Origin: Candidatus Bipolaricaulota bacterium
Lineage (GTDB): Bacteria > Bipolaricaulota > Bipolaricaulia > Bipolaricaulales > Bipolaricaulaceae
Direction: 5' to 3'
NCBI GenBank assembly: GCA_025060415.1
Contig: JANXBT010000002.1
Coordinates: 434,001 to 498,000 of the forward strand
Length of the DNA: 64,000 bases
Positions 25,070 through 36,439 of this stretch are shown piece after piece (position 1 is the first letter of the stretch; the number at the start of each line of letters is the position of its first letter). The position numbers and the translations under genes are program-made. The notes beneath the pieces are model-generated. The model worked only from the letters and a program-made list of their open reading frames with translations, ran no database searches and had not been told where the DNA came from.

Positions 25070-25474
25070 GTGCGGCCGGCCACGATGGGCAAGGAGCTGG
25101 TGGTGCGCACGGCCAACCGCGTGGGGCTGCTGGCCGACGTGGCCAAGCTCCTCTCCACCCAAGGGATCAACATCCTGGCCACGGCCGTGTTCGTCCAGGG
25201 GGAGGAGGCCGAGCTGCACCTGGTGGTGGACGCCCACCACTACGCCCTGGAGAGCCTGCGGCGGGCGGAGTTCCCCACCGAGGAGCGGGAGGTGGTCCTC
25301 GTGGAGCTGCCCAACCGGCCCGGGTTCCTGCGCCGGGTGACGGAGGCCCTGGCCCGCCAGGGCCTGGACATCCGCTACCTCTACGCCTCCGCCGCGGAGG
25401 ACACCCCCCACACCCTCGTGGTCTTCTCCTGCACCCACAACGGGAAGGCTGTGCTCCTTCTCCGGGAGCGCTAA
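25070..25474 (+). CDS. Tandem ACT-domain protein
   Basis: 134 residues from GTG 25070, or 129 from the ATG at 25085. Two ACT repeats are visible: VVRTANRVGLLADVAKLLST (about 10-29) and VELPNRPGFLRRVTEALARQ (about 80-100). ACT domains bind amino acids or similar ligands and regulate partner enzymes; here there is no catalytic domain. I prefer the GTG because a TAAACT -10 box lies eight bases upstream, as at other leaderless genes here. It meets mscL tail to tail, the stop codons overlapping. The ligand is unknown. Confidence 0.82.
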   Translation: MRPATMGKELVVRTANRVGLLADVAKLLSTQGINILATAVFVQGEEAELHLVVDAHHYALESLRRAEFPTEEREVVLVELPNRPGFLRRVTEALARQGLDIRYLYASAAEDTPHTLVVFSCTHNGKAVLLLRER

Positions 25475-25911
25475 CCCAGCGTCGAGGTGCAGTGGGGGCA
25501 GCGCACCGCGCCGATGGGGATCTGGGTCTTGCAGTACGGGCATTCCTTCGTTGTGGGCGCCGGAGCCTCTTTGGGCCTGCGCATTTTCATCACGACCCGC
25601 AACAACAGGAACATCACAAGGGCGACGATGAGGAAGTTGATGAGGTGGTTGATGAAGCGGCCGTAGTAGATGGCGGGGGCGCCGGCCTGGCGCGCAGCTT
25701 CCGCCGAGGGGTACTTCTCCGGCCCCAACACCACAAAGAGGTTGGAGAAGTCCACGTTGCCCACCAGCTTCCCGATGGGCGGCATCACGATGTCGAAGAT
25801 GAAGGAGTTCACCACCGCGCCGAAGGCCACCCCCATCACGAAGGCCACAGCGATCTCCACGAGGTTCCCCCGGGCGATGAAGTCCCGAAAGTCCTGCCAA
25901 AAAGCGCGCAT
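25471..25911 (-). CDS. mscL: Large-conductance mechanosensitive channel with C-terminal zinc ribbon
   Basis: 146 residues. The N-terminal amphipathic helix and TM1 (FIARGNLVEIAVAFVMGVAFG) and TM2 (FINHLINFLIVALVMFLLL) are typical of MscL, which opens under membrane tension to release solutes during hypo-osmotic shock. The C-terminus has two CxxC pairs, CPYC and CPHC, forming a zinc ribbon in place of the usual helical bundle; such tails occur in several phyla. It has a conventional leader with GGAGGGAGGG and a TAAAAT -10 box. Confidence 0.95.
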   Translation of the reverse strand: MRAFWQDFRDFIARGNLVEIAVAFVMGVAFGAVVNSFIFDIVMPPIGKLVGNVDFSNLFVVLGPEKYPSAEAARQAGAPAIYYGRFINHLINFLIVALVMFLLLRVVMKMRRPKEAPAPTTKECPYCKTQIPIGAVRCPHCTSTLG

Positions 25912-25929
25912 CCCTCCCTCCTTTTCCCC

Positions 25930-25974
25930 ATTTTAGGCGGGGCTGCGGGCCCTGGGCCAACCGTGCGCTACCAT
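25930..25974. promoter_or_regulatory. Divergent promoters for mscL and the DUF554 gene
   Basis: TAAAAT on the minus strand (25935-25930) precedes mscL by 18 bases with a strong ribosome-binding site between. TACCAT on the plus strand (25969-25974) stands exactly eight bases before the DUF554 ATG. No good -35 is evident for the latter. Confidence 0.45.
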
Positions 25975-25982
25975 TGCCGGGT

Positions 25983-26681
25983 ATGGTGGGAACGTGGATC
26001 AACATGGGGACGGTGCTCGTAGGGGGGAGCCTGGGCTGGGCCTTGGGCGCGCGCTTCCCCGCCCGGGTGCGGGAGGCCGCCACGCTGGGGGTGGGCCTCG
26101 TGACCCTGGTCCTGGGGATGCAGATGGCCTTGAGGACCCAAAACGTCCTCGTGCTCCTCCTTTCCGTGATCCTGGGCGGGGCCTTGGGCGGGGCCCTGCG
26201 CCTCTCCGCGGCCCTCGAACGGGGAAGCCAGAGGGTGGAACGCCTTTTCCCCGGCCGGCCCCTGGCCCAGGCCTTCCTCACCGCCAGCCTCCTTTTCTGT
26301 GTGGGGCCGATGACCCTCGTGGGCGCCATCCAGGACGGGCTCTTTGGGGACTGGACGATCCTGGGGGCCAAGGCCATCCTGGACGGGATCTCCGCGGCCG
26401 CCCTGGCCGCCGCCCTCGGCCCAGGGGTCCTCCTCTCCCTCGGGGTGATCCTCGTGTACCAGGGCGGGGTGACCCTCTTGGCGCGGGCCTTCGCCCAAAG
26501 CCTTTCCGGGTTCAGTCCCCAGCACCCGGCGGTGGTGGAGCTCACGGCCGCCGGCGGGGCCATCGTCCTCGCCATCGGCCTGTCCCTCCTGCGCCTCAGG
26601 GACACCCGGCCCGCCGATTTCCTCCCGGCCCTGGCCCTCGCCCCCCTCCTCGCCCTCCTCTTCCGCGCCCTGGGGGGGTGA
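25983..26681 (+). CDS. DUF554 family membrane protein (YdfK/YqgA-like)
   Basis: 232 residues, mostly hydrophobic, with about six membrane helices. DUF554 signatures are visible: GTWINMGTVLVGGSLGWALG at the N-terminus, FCVGPMTLVGAIQDGL, and a C-terminal region ending in a Leu-rich helix. The function of the family is unknown; an inner-membrane transporter role is often supposed. The ATG at 25983 was preferred over a TTG at 25974 that lies within the -10 box. The downstream MFS gene starts three bases after its stop, so they are co-transcribed. Confidence 0.9.
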   Translation: MVGTWINMGTVLVGGSLGWALGARFPARVREAATLGVGLVTLVLGMQMALRTQNVLVLLLSVILGGALGGALRLSAALERGSQRVERLFPGRPLAQAFLTASLLFCVGPMTLVGAIQDGLFGDWTILGAKAILDGISAAALAAALGPGVLLSLGVILVYQGGVTLLARAFAQSLSGFSPQHPAVVELTAAGGAIVLAIGLSLLRLRDTRPADFLPALALAPLLALLFRALGG

Positions 26682-26684
26682 AGG

Positions 26685-27896
26685 ATGCGCCCGCCCCGCC
26701 TCGGCCCGCTTTTAGCCGCGCAGCTGGTGGCCTCCGCGGGCTTCTCCCTGGCCCTGCCCTTCCTCTCCCTCTACCTCGTGCAAAAGCGGGGGGTCCCCAT
26801 GGCCCTGGTGGGGACGGTGATGCTGGGGGCGGCCTTTGCCAGCGCCCTGGGCCAGTTCCTGGGCGGGGAGGCCGCGGACCGCCTGGGCCGCCGCCCCACC
26901 CTCGCCGCCGCCCTCCTCCTGCGCGGGGCCACCTTCCTCGGCCTGGGCGCCCTCATGGCCCTGCACGGCCCGGTGTGGGCCATCGTCCTTCTTTTCCTCC
27001 TTGTGCGGGTCACGGGCGGGATGGCCATGCCCCCGGTCTCGGCCCTCGTGGCCGACCGGGCCGAGCGGAACCGCATGGAGGGCTATGGCCTCCTCCGCGT
27101 GAGCTCCAACCTCGGCTGGGGCGCGGGGCCCGCCCTCGGCGGCTTCCTCGCCGCCTCCCTCCCCTACGCCCACCTCTTCCTCCTGGCCGCGGGCGCCACC
27201 GGGCTGGCCCTGGTCCTGGTGCTGGTGGGGGTGGCGGAGCCCCCGCGCCGCCCCTCCGCTGCCCCCGCGCGGGAGGTCCTCGCGGCCCTGCGGGACCGCC
27301 GCCTCCTGGCCTTCCTGGCCCTGTGCCTCCCCGTGTTCCTCGTGGCCGGACAGATGGTGTCCACCCTCTCCGTGTTCACCGTGGAGCGGGCGGGCCTTAC
27401 CCCGGCCCAGTTCGGCGGCCTTCTTACCCTGAACGGCTTTCTTGTGGCGGGCGCCCAGTACCCCCTGGCGCGGGTGAGCGGGCGCTGGCCCCGCCGCCGG
27501 GCCCTGGCCCTGGGCGCCGGCCTCTACGGTCTGGGCTACCTCAGCTTCGGCTGGGTGCGGCCCTACCCCCTGATGCTGGGGGCCATGGCCGTGGTGACCC
27601 TGGGCGAGATGCTGTTCGCGCCGGCGGCGCTGGCGGTGGCCGCGGACCTGGCCTCCCCCGAACACCGCGGCCGCTACCTGGGGGCCTTCGGGCTGGCCGA
27701 GAGCTTCGGGTGGTCCGCCGGCGCCTTCCTGGGCGGGCTCCTTTTGGACCTCGTGCCCTGGGCGCCGGGGGTGTGGGGGGCGATCGCCGCCCTAGGCTTC
27801 CTGGCCGCGGGGCTGTTCCTGGCCGCCCAGGGCGGCCACGGCCCGTTCCAGCTCCAGGCCGCGCGAGCCCTTGATCAAAAGCAGGGCCGGCCCTGA
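26685..27896 (+). CDS. Major facilitator superfamily transporter (drug/metabolite efflux type)
   Basis: 403 residues with about twelve hydrophobic helices. The MFS loop 2-3 motif is visible as GGEAADRLGRRPTLA (GxxaDRxGRR), and a related segment follows helix 8. The family suggests a proton-driven exporter of a small molecule, but the substrate cannot be told. It is in an operon with the DUF554 gene. The last 105 bases overlap the convergent murF gene; helix 12 ends near 27840, so only the hydrophilic tail of this protein lies well inside murF. Confidence 0.9.
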   Translation: MRPPRLGPLLAAQLVASAGFSLALPFLSLYLVQKRGVPMALVGTVMLGAAFASALGQFLGGEAADRLGRRPTLAAALLLRGATFLGLGALMALHGPVWAIVLLFLLVRVTGGMAMPPVSALVADRAERNRMEGYGLLRVSSNLGWGAGPALGGFLAASLPYAHLFLLAAGATGLALVLVLVGVAEPPRRPSAAPAREVLAALRDRRLLAFLALCLPVFLVAGQMVSTLSVFTVERAGLTPAQFGGLLTLNGFLVAGAQYPLARVSGRWPRRRALALGAGLYGLGYLSFGWVRPYPLMLGAMAVVTLGEMLFAPAALAVAADLASPEHRGRYLGAFGLAESFGWSAGAFLGGLLLDLVPWAPGVWGAIAALGFLAAGLFLAAQGGHGPFQLQAARALDQKQGRP

Positions 27897-29174
27897 GCCC
27901 AGGGCCTCCCGGATCCCCTGGACCAGGCGGGCCAGGTCCTCGGGCTCGGCCAGGCCCGGCCCGCCCCAGTGGGCAAAGGCCGCGCTCATGCGGGGACCGA
28001 AGGCGAAGAGGAAGTCCAGCCGGACCGCCCGCGCCGCCTCCACCGCCGCCCGGTGGAACAGCTCCTCCTCGGCGCCCAGCTCCAGCATGTCCCCAAGGAG
28101 CGCGGCCCGGATCCGCACAGGGAGCTTGAGCTTGGCGAGGGTGAGGAGCGCCGCCTGGACGGAGACGGGGTTGGCGTTGTAGCAGTCATCGAGGATCCAG
28201 CCGAAGGGGGCCGGCCGTAGCTCCAGCCGGTGGGGCGGGGGCGGCACCCGGGCCAGGCCCTGGGCCGCGACCTTCCCGGGGACGCCCAGGCCCCAGGCCA
28301 GGGCCAGGGCGCCGCAGGCCAGGACGGCCCGGTGGGCCCCGAGGAGCCGGAGCCTCACGGGCAGGGCCCCGGCCGGCGTCTCCGCCACGAACCGCACCCC
28401 CTGGGGGTCGTCCTCCACGATGTCCCGGGGGAAGAAGTCGGCCTCCTCGCTCTGGCCGAAGCGCAAACAGAACCCGTCGCACCGCTCCACCCGCGCCCGC
28501 AGCTCCGGGAAGTCCCAGGAGAGGGCGAGGATGCCCTCCTCCGGAAGGCACTCCGCCAGGGTCCACACGGCCTCGGCCGCGCGCTCCACGCTCCCCAGGA
28601 GGGCCAGGTGGGCGGGCCCCACGCTGGTGATGAGCCCGGCCCAGGGCTGGACAAGCTCGCACAGCCGCCGCAGCTCCTCCGGGTCGGACTCGGCGAGCTC
28701 GAACACCGCCATCTCCGCGTCCTTGGGGACGGAAAGGAGGGCCAGGGCCACGCCGAGGGCGGTGTTGTAGCTTTCGGGCGCGCGGTAGGTGCGGTAGGTG
28801 GTGCTCAGGGCCCCGGCCACGAGCTCCTTGGCCGTGGTTTTTCCGAAGGAGCCGGTGATGCCCACGGCCACGAATTCCAAGGCCTCCCGGCGCCAGCGGG
28901 CCAGCTCCCCCAGGGCCTTGGGCACGTCGGGCACAAGGAGGAGGTTGTGGCCCACCCCGGGGTCGCGGGAGACGAGGGCGCCCACGGCGCCCTTGGCCAG
29001 GGCCTCGGCCACGAAGTCGTGGCCGTCGTGGCGCCGGCCGGGCAGGGCCACGAAGAGCTCCCCGGGCCGGATGCGGCGGGAATCCGCACAGGCCCCGCGC
29101 ACCTCAAAGGGACCCCTGGGCCGGAGGAGCTGAGCCTCCAGGACCTCCGCGGCCTCCCGCAGGTCCCACATCAC
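27792..29174 (-). CDS. murF: UDP-N-acetylmuramoyl-tripeptide--D-alanyl-D-alanine ligase
   Basis: 460 residues. The ATP-binding motif GITGSFGKTTAKEL is followed by ESYNTALGV, the DCYNANPVS loop, and LLIKGSRGLELERAV close to the C-terminus. MurF adds D-Ala-D-Ala to the UDP-MurNAc-tripeptide in peptidoglycan precursor synthesis, so the organism makes a murein wall. The start ATG overlaps the stop of the S55 peptidase gene (ATGA). The conserved KGSR block lies within the region shared with the convergent MFS gene, so the overlap is coding on the murF side. Confidence 0.95.
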   Translation of the reverse strand: MMWDLREAAEVLEAQLLRPRGPFEVRGACADSRRIRPGELFVALPGRRHDGHDFVAEALAKGAVGALVSRDPGVGHNLLLVPDVPKALGELARWRREALEFVAVGITGSFGKTTAKELVAGALSTTYRTYRAPESYNTALGVALALLSVPKDAEMAVFELAESDPEELRRLCELVQPWAGLITSVGPAHLALLGSVERAAEAVWTLAECLPEEGILALSWDFPELRARVERCDGFCLRFGQSEEADFFPRDIVEDDPQGVRFVAETPAGALPVRLRLLGAHRAVLACGALALAWGLGVPGKVAAQGLARVPPPPHRLELRPAPFGWILDDCYNANPVSVQAALLTLAKLKLPVRIRAALLGDMLELGAEEELFHRAAVEAARAVRLDFLFAFGPRMSAAFAHWGGPGLAEPEDLARLVQGIREALGSGPALLLIKGSRGLELERAVAALGGQEQPRGQEA

Positions 29175-30922
29175 CCCTCCAAGGGCAGGATCAGGGACCT
29201 CCGGCCGTAGACCACCGCGCCGGGGAATTGGGTGGACACGGAATCCACCCCAAAGAGCCAGGGCTCGCCCACGAAATCGGAGATGGGATGGATCCCGAAA
29301 AGCTCCACGGTGAGGGTGTCGTAGGTGGGGATGTCCTCGATGTAGTCGAGGAGGTCGGCGAGGGACTCGAAGACCTTGGGCGGCTCGCCCTTCTCCCGCA
29401 GGCGGGGCCCGCCGTAAGCCCGCAGCTCCACGTAGGGGCTGCGCAGCTCCCGAGGGATTTGGATGGAGCCCTCGAAGGCCTGGACCTCGCCGCGCCAGTG
29501 CCGCACCAGCAGGGTGAACTCCACCGTCTCGCCCGGCCGATAGCTGCGCTTGTCCGTGGCCAGGTCCAGGATCTCCACGGCCCTGAAGGTGGGCTCCACC
29601 CTGGCCGTGAGGCGCAGGGAGGAAAACCCGGGGTCCCGGAACTCGTTGTAGGCCAAGACCTCCAGGACCAGGGCGGCCTCCCAGGGCGCGAGGGCGGCCA
29701 CGTCCTGGGTGGAGAGGAACACGTTCTTGCGGGTGAGGGTGCGGGGGAGACCCCGGCCACCCAGGGTGTACTCCACCTCCACCGTGCCCGGGCCGATGCG
29801 GTCCAAGGCGGAATCCACGGCCTCCACCCCCGCCACGTAGACCAAAAGGGGCGTGAGCCGGGCTTCGTCCACCAGCTTGGTCGTCAACCGCCCCTGCCCC
29901 TCGCCGCGGACCTCGATGGCCACGTCGAGGCCCAAGGGGACGCGGTCGGTGCGCCCGCCCACGCCCGCCCAGCGGTCCGCGAACACCCCGCCCCGCAGCT
30001 CCGCCAGGGAGCCGAACTTGTAGGAGATGTCGTAGGCCGCCACCGTGTCCAGCACCGTGGCCCCCGTGAGGAAGTAGCGGGGGCTCCCGGCGAAGAGGAA
30101 GGGGTGGCCGAAGGCCAGGACCTTGGGGCCGTCCACGAGGGTGACGGTGCCGAGCGCCCCCACGGTGAGGTCTCCCAGGGCCAGGGCCACGCCCACCGGC
30201 GCGCCCGGCGCGAACTCCATGGGCGTGGCGCTCCCCACGGCCGGCGCCGCAAACACCTGGGAAAGCCCCAGCTCCCTCAGCCCCGCCAGCCTCCCCCGCC
30301 CCGCGAGGAGGAGCTCCTGAAGGGGATGGGCCAGGGCCCGCAGGTCCACCCCGTCCCGCAGGAGGGCCAGGGTGCGGGGGGAGAGGCCGCTCACCATCAC
30401 GGGAGCGGCCAGGGGCCAGGCCACGAGGGCCCCCTCGGGGATCGTTTCGGGCGGCGCGGCCACAAGGAGGAGCCGCTCGATCCCCAGGGCCCGGAGGTTC
30501 CCCTCCCGGGGGAGGGGGACCTCTTCCTCATCCAGCTCCGCCAGGAGCTTCAGCATGGACTCGATAGGGGTCACCAGGCCCAGGGGCTTGGTGCGGTCCA
30601 GGGACCAGGCGGCGGCCCGGGACAGGGCCCCAGCCAGGCGCCCCTCGAAGTACACGGGGCTTCCGGACATGCCCGCGGCGATCCCTCCCGAGCGCTGGAT
30701 GGCCTCGCCAAACGCGCGCACCACCAGGAAGTCGTGGCGCTCCCCGGGCTCGTCCAGGACGTCCACCACCTCCACCTCGAACCGCACGATCTCCGTGCCC
30801 CGCACCACCGTCAGGCCGTACCCCACCATCCCCGGCCGGATCTCCCTGAGGGGGATGATCTCCACGCCGAGGCCCACCCAAACCGCCCACCCCGCCGCCA
30901 GCACGCCCAGAACCCAGCGCAT
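29171..30922 (-). CDS. SpoIVB-type S55 peptidase domain protein
   Basis: 583 residues with a signal peptide or anchor at the N-terminus. IRPGMVGYGLTVVRGTEI and GGIAAGMSGSPVYFEGRLAGA are the S55 signature; the Ser of GMSGSP is the expected nucleophile. The C-terminal 250 residues contain beta-rich segments of unknown function. In Bacillus SpoIVB triggers sigma-K activation by cleaving SpoIVFA; homologues in non-sporulating bacteria have unknown targets. It is coupled to murF and directly follows sucC. A role in envelope signalling, perhaps upstream of the site-2 protease in this window, is speculation. Confidence 0.85.
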   Translation of the reverse strand: MRWVLGVLAAGWAVWVGLGVEIIPLREIRPGMVGYGLTVVRGTEIVRFEVEVVDVLDEPGERHDFLVVRAFGEAIQRSGGIAAGMSGSPVYFEGRLAGALSRAAAWSLDRTKPLGLVTPIESMLKLLAELDEEEVPLPREGNLRALGIERLLLVAAPPETIPEGALVAWPLAAPVMVSGLSPRTLALLRDGVDLRALAHPLQELLLAGRGRLAGLRELGLSQVFAAPAVGSATPMEFAPGAPVGVALALGDLTVGALGTVTLVDGPKVLAFGHPFLFAGSPRYFLTGATVLDTVAAYDISYKFGSLAELRGGVFADRWAGVGGRTDRVPLGLDVAIEVRGEGQGRLTTKLVDEARLTPLLVYVAGVEAVDSALDRIGPGTVEVEYTLGGRGLPRTLTRKNVFLSTQDVAALAPWEAALVLEVLAYNEFRDPGFSSLRLTARVEPTFRAVEILDLATDKRSYRPGETVEFTLLVRHWRGEVQAFEGSIQIPRELRSPYVELRAYGGPRLREKGEPPKVFESLADLLDYIEDIPTYDTLTVELFGIHPISDFVGEPWLFGVDSVSTQFPGAVVYGRRSLILPLEG

Positions 30923-34075
<3,153 letters not shown>

Positions 34076-34117
34076 TTGCGCCCCGGACCCCCTCCCCGGA
34101 AAATACTTCTGCCCGGT

Positions 34118-34193
34118 GGGGGCGTAGCTCAGCTGGGAGAGCGCTGGCATGGCATGCCAGAGGTCACGGGTTCAAGTCCCGTCGCCTCCACCA
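34118..34193 (+). tRNA. tRNA-Ala (GGC), CCA encoded
   Basis: A 76-base cloverleaf. The acceptor stem GGGGGCG pairs with CGCCTCC (one G-U pair), the anticodon stem CTGGC/GCCAG encloses ATGGCAT giving anticodon GGC, and the T arm carries TTCAAGT. The gene ends ACCA, so the 3' CCA is encoded, unlike the tRNA-Val at 11492. It lies 42 bases after gyrB. Confidence 0.97.
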
Positions 34194-34254
34194 TCTTTCT
34201 TTTTGCCTTCCCCCGGCCCCTGGGGGTATGCTGCCCCCTCCTGAAGGGGGAGCG

Positions 34255-34698
34255 ATGAAGGCGAAGATCCTGGTCCTCCTGGTCTTGGCCCTGGGGGCCG
34301 GCGGGCTTGGGGGGTGGGCGCCCCACACAGTCTACGTGGAGCTCCTCGGCGTGGGCATCCTCTACTCCGTGAACTACGAGCACCGGCTGAGCCCCTTGCT
34401 GAGCGTGGGGGTGGGCGCCACCCAGTGGGAGCTGGGCCTTTGGGGCCCGCCCACGACGGTGACGGGGCTCTTGGGCCACCTCAAGCTCCTCTTGGGCCAG
34501 CTCCGCAGCCACCACCTGGAGGTGGGGGTGAGCCTGGCCACGTTTCTGCCCCGGCCGCCCCTTCTCCTGGCGCCCCTCTGGGGGTACCGCTTCCAGCCCG
34601 CCGCCGGTGGGCTGGTTTTCCGCGGCACCCTGCTCGCCCTCGTCGGGCCCGACGGCCTCCTCCCCTTCTTCGGCCTCTCCTTGGGCTGGGCCTTCTAG
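34255..34698 (+). CDS. Hypothetical secreted, possibly outer-membrane beta-rich protein
   Basis: 147 residues, not recognised. A clear signal peptide (MKAKILVLLVLALGAGGLGG) precedes alternating hydrophobic strands and the chain ends in an aromatic residue (GWAF), features of small beta-barrel outer-membrane proteins. The ATG at 34255 follows a GGGGGAG ribosome site, which can pair with CCCCCT just upstream (34234-34250) in a six-base-pair hairpin that might limit initiation on read-through transcripts. It is convergent with the PqaA-like gene. Confidence 0.6.
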   Translation: MKAKILVLLVLALGAGGLGGWAPHTVYVELLGVGILYSVNYEHRLSPLLSVGVGATQWELGLWGPPTTVTGLLGHLKLLLGQLRSHHLEVGVSLATFLPRPPLLLAPLWGYRFQPAAGGLVFRGTLLALVGPDGLLPFFGLSLGWAF

Positions 34699-34701
34699 CG
34701 C

Positions 34702-35979
34702 TTAGGGCCCCAGGAGCCGCACGGGCGTGGAGACGAGGAGGGAAAGCCCCTCCACCTCGAACTCCAGCTCCGCGAAGCACCCGAGGTAGCCGGACGGGCG
34801 CCGGAGTTCGGCGACGAAGCGCTGGCCGTCCCCGGGGAGCTCCTCGGCCTGCCAGCGGGCGCGGTCCAGATCGGGGCTAGGGCCCTCGGCCCGCCAGAGG
34901 CGCGCGCGCCGCGCGGGCCGGTCGGCCTGGACCACGAGCTCCACCCGGTCCCCAAGGGGGCGCCAGAAGCCCTGCACCCTGGGGAGGGGCCGGCCCAGGG
35001 CCACGGCTCGGGCGAAGGCGGCAAGGGTGGAGAGGACCCCCTCCCCAAGGAGCACGTTGTGGCCCACGTTGGGCACCACATAAAGGAGCTTGGGCTCGGG
35101 GAGGCCCGGCCAATAGAGGGCGGTGGCATCCGTGGCCCAGTAGGGGTCGTTGGAGCCCACCACGAGGAGCTTGGGCATGGTGTAGGCGTAGCGGTAGCTG
35201 TAGGGGTCCACCAGCCAGGCCAGGCGCAGGGCCGCCGGGGTGGGCGCGGCCAGGGTGGTGAGCCCCCGCGCCGTGTAGTCCCCAAGCTTCGGGGAAGGCC
35301 CGCCCAGGAGCTCCTCCTGGCGGGCCAACTGCGCCGGGAAGTTCAGGAAATCGAAGACGATGGGGATGATCCCGAGAACCCGGGGGTCCACCGCCGCGGC
35401 CAGGTAGGCGGTCCAGCCGCGCTTGGACGCTCCCACAAGAAGGAAGCCCCGCAGCTTCCCGCCCCAGAGCTCCGGGGCCAGCGCGGCAAGCGCGTCCATG
35501 GCGGCCACCGCGCTCTGCACCATGGGGAAGAGGAGCGGCCAGTCCGCGCTCCCCTCGGCGAGGTAGCGCGCGAACGTGTGGGCGATCAGGGCGTCCTCCC
35601 GCAGCCCGAAGAGGGGCTGGTTCGGCACGGAGTTGAGGATGGCCACGCGCAGGCCCGCGGCCTGGGCCAAGGCCAGCCCCAAAAGCTCCTCGCCCGGGTA
35701 GGGATCGCCGCCAAGGTACAGGAGCATCACGTCCTCCACGGCGCGCCGCCCGGGGTCCACAAGGAGGAGCCGGTGCGTCCAAGGAAGGCCCCGCCAGACC
35801 TGGGAGCGCAGGCGCAGCTCCCAGGTCCCGGGCACCCCCTCCGGGGCGCGCACCACCTCCCACCGGACCTCGCCCCGCTGGGCCCGCACGTAGTCAAAGA
35901 GCTCCGTGGGGGGTTGGGCGAGGCCCGTGAGCCCAAAGACCGATGCCAACGCAACCCAAGCGAGCGCGCGCATGCCCAT
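34702..35979 (-). CDS. PhoPQ-activated pathogenicity-related protein (PqaA) family, alpha/beta hydrolase-like
   Basis: 425 residues with a signal peptide (RALAWVALASVFGLTGLAQ). VGASKRGWTAYLAAAVDPR holds the nucleophile-elbow-like GASKRGW motif of the PqaA family, followed by LLVVGSNDPYW and PNVGHNV, which would supply acid and histidine of a hydrolase triad. Members are secreted; PqaA was found as a PhoPQ-regulated gene in Salmonella and its substrate is unknown. The ATG at 35979 follows a TACAAT -10 box by nine bases; the ATG at 35973 is the alternative, with GGAGG seven bases upstream. Confidence 0.82.
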   Translation of the reverse strand: MGMRALAWVALASVFGLTGLAQPPTELFDYVRAQRGEVRWEVVRAPEGVPGTWELRLRSQVWRGLPWTHRLLLVDPGRRAVEDVMLLYLGGDPYPGEELLGLALAQAAGLRVAILNSVPNQPLFGLREDALIAHTFARYLAEGSADWPLLFPMVQSAVAAMDALAALAPELWGGKLRGFLLVGASKRGWTAYLAAAVDPRVLGIIPIVFDFLNFPAQLARQEELLGGPSPKLGDYTARGLTTLAAPTPAALRLAWLVDPYSYRYAYTMPKLLVVGSNDPYWATDATALYWPGLPEPKLLYVVPNVGHNVLLGEGVLSTLAAFARAVALGRPLPRVQGFWRPLGDRVELVVQADRPARRARLWRAEGPSPDLDRARWQAEELPGDGQRFVAELRRPSGYLGCFAELEFEVEGLSLLVSTPVRLLGP

Positions 35980-35988
35980 CCCTCCCCC

Positions 35989-36032
35989 ATTGTAGCCGGT
36001 CCCCTTCTCCAAACGGCCAAGACGGGTATCAT
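35989..36032. promoter_or_regulatory. Divergent leaderless-type promoters (PqaA-like and secreted protein)
   Basis: TACAAT on the minus strand (35994-35989) lies nine bases before ATG 35979. TATCAT on the plus strand (36027-36032) lies eight bases before ATG 36041. Both hexamer-to-start spacings match the pattern seen across the window. Confidence 0.5.
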
Positions 36033-36040
36033 AGGAGCCG

Positions 36041-36439
36041 ATGGCGAGGAAGAGTTGGCCGATCCTGCTTGTGCTCTTGGCGGCGGTGCCCGTGGCTGCC
36101 GCCGACCTCTCTGGGCGCCTCTCCACCTCCTTCGCCCTGGGCCACTCCTTCACCGCCTGGAACACCCTGGAGCTTCGCCTGTCCTTTTCCGGGTTCGAGC
36201 TGCAGAGCCTCTCCACCTGGCAGGGGGTTAACCTCACCGCGCAGGCCTTCCGCTGGCGCGGGGACTTCGGGAACCTGGCGATCCAGGCGGGGGTCACCCT
36301 GCAGCCCTGGGGGCTGCCCCGCCCGGGGGCTTGGACGGCCCAAGAGTTCCGCATCGTCTCCAGCTTCGTCGGCCTGGAGCTGCACCTGGGGAACCTGCGG
36401 CTGGAGGTGCTCTTTCAGGCGGGTCCGGCCGCGCCGTGA
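36041..36439 (+). CDS. Hypothetical secreted beta-rich protein
   Basis: 132 residues, not recognised. A signal peptide ends near VPVAAA (about residue 21); the rest alternates polar and hydrophobic residues (RLSTSFALGHSFTAWNTLELRL-like strands), compatible with a beta-barrel or beta-sandwich. The last codon overlaps the GTG of the downstream zinc peptidase gene (GTGA), so the pair is one operon. Confidence 0.6.
   Translation: MARKSWPILLVLLAAVPVAAADLSGRLSTSFALGHSFTAWNTLELRLSFSGFELQSLSTWQGVNLTAQAFRWRGDFGNLAIQAGVTLQPWGLPRPGAWTAQEFRIVSSFVGLELHLGNLRLEVLFQAGPAAP

Noticed and set aside
34076-34258. A 60-codon frame across tRNA-Ala
   Set aside because: The tRNA cloverleaf is complete; the frame is incidental.
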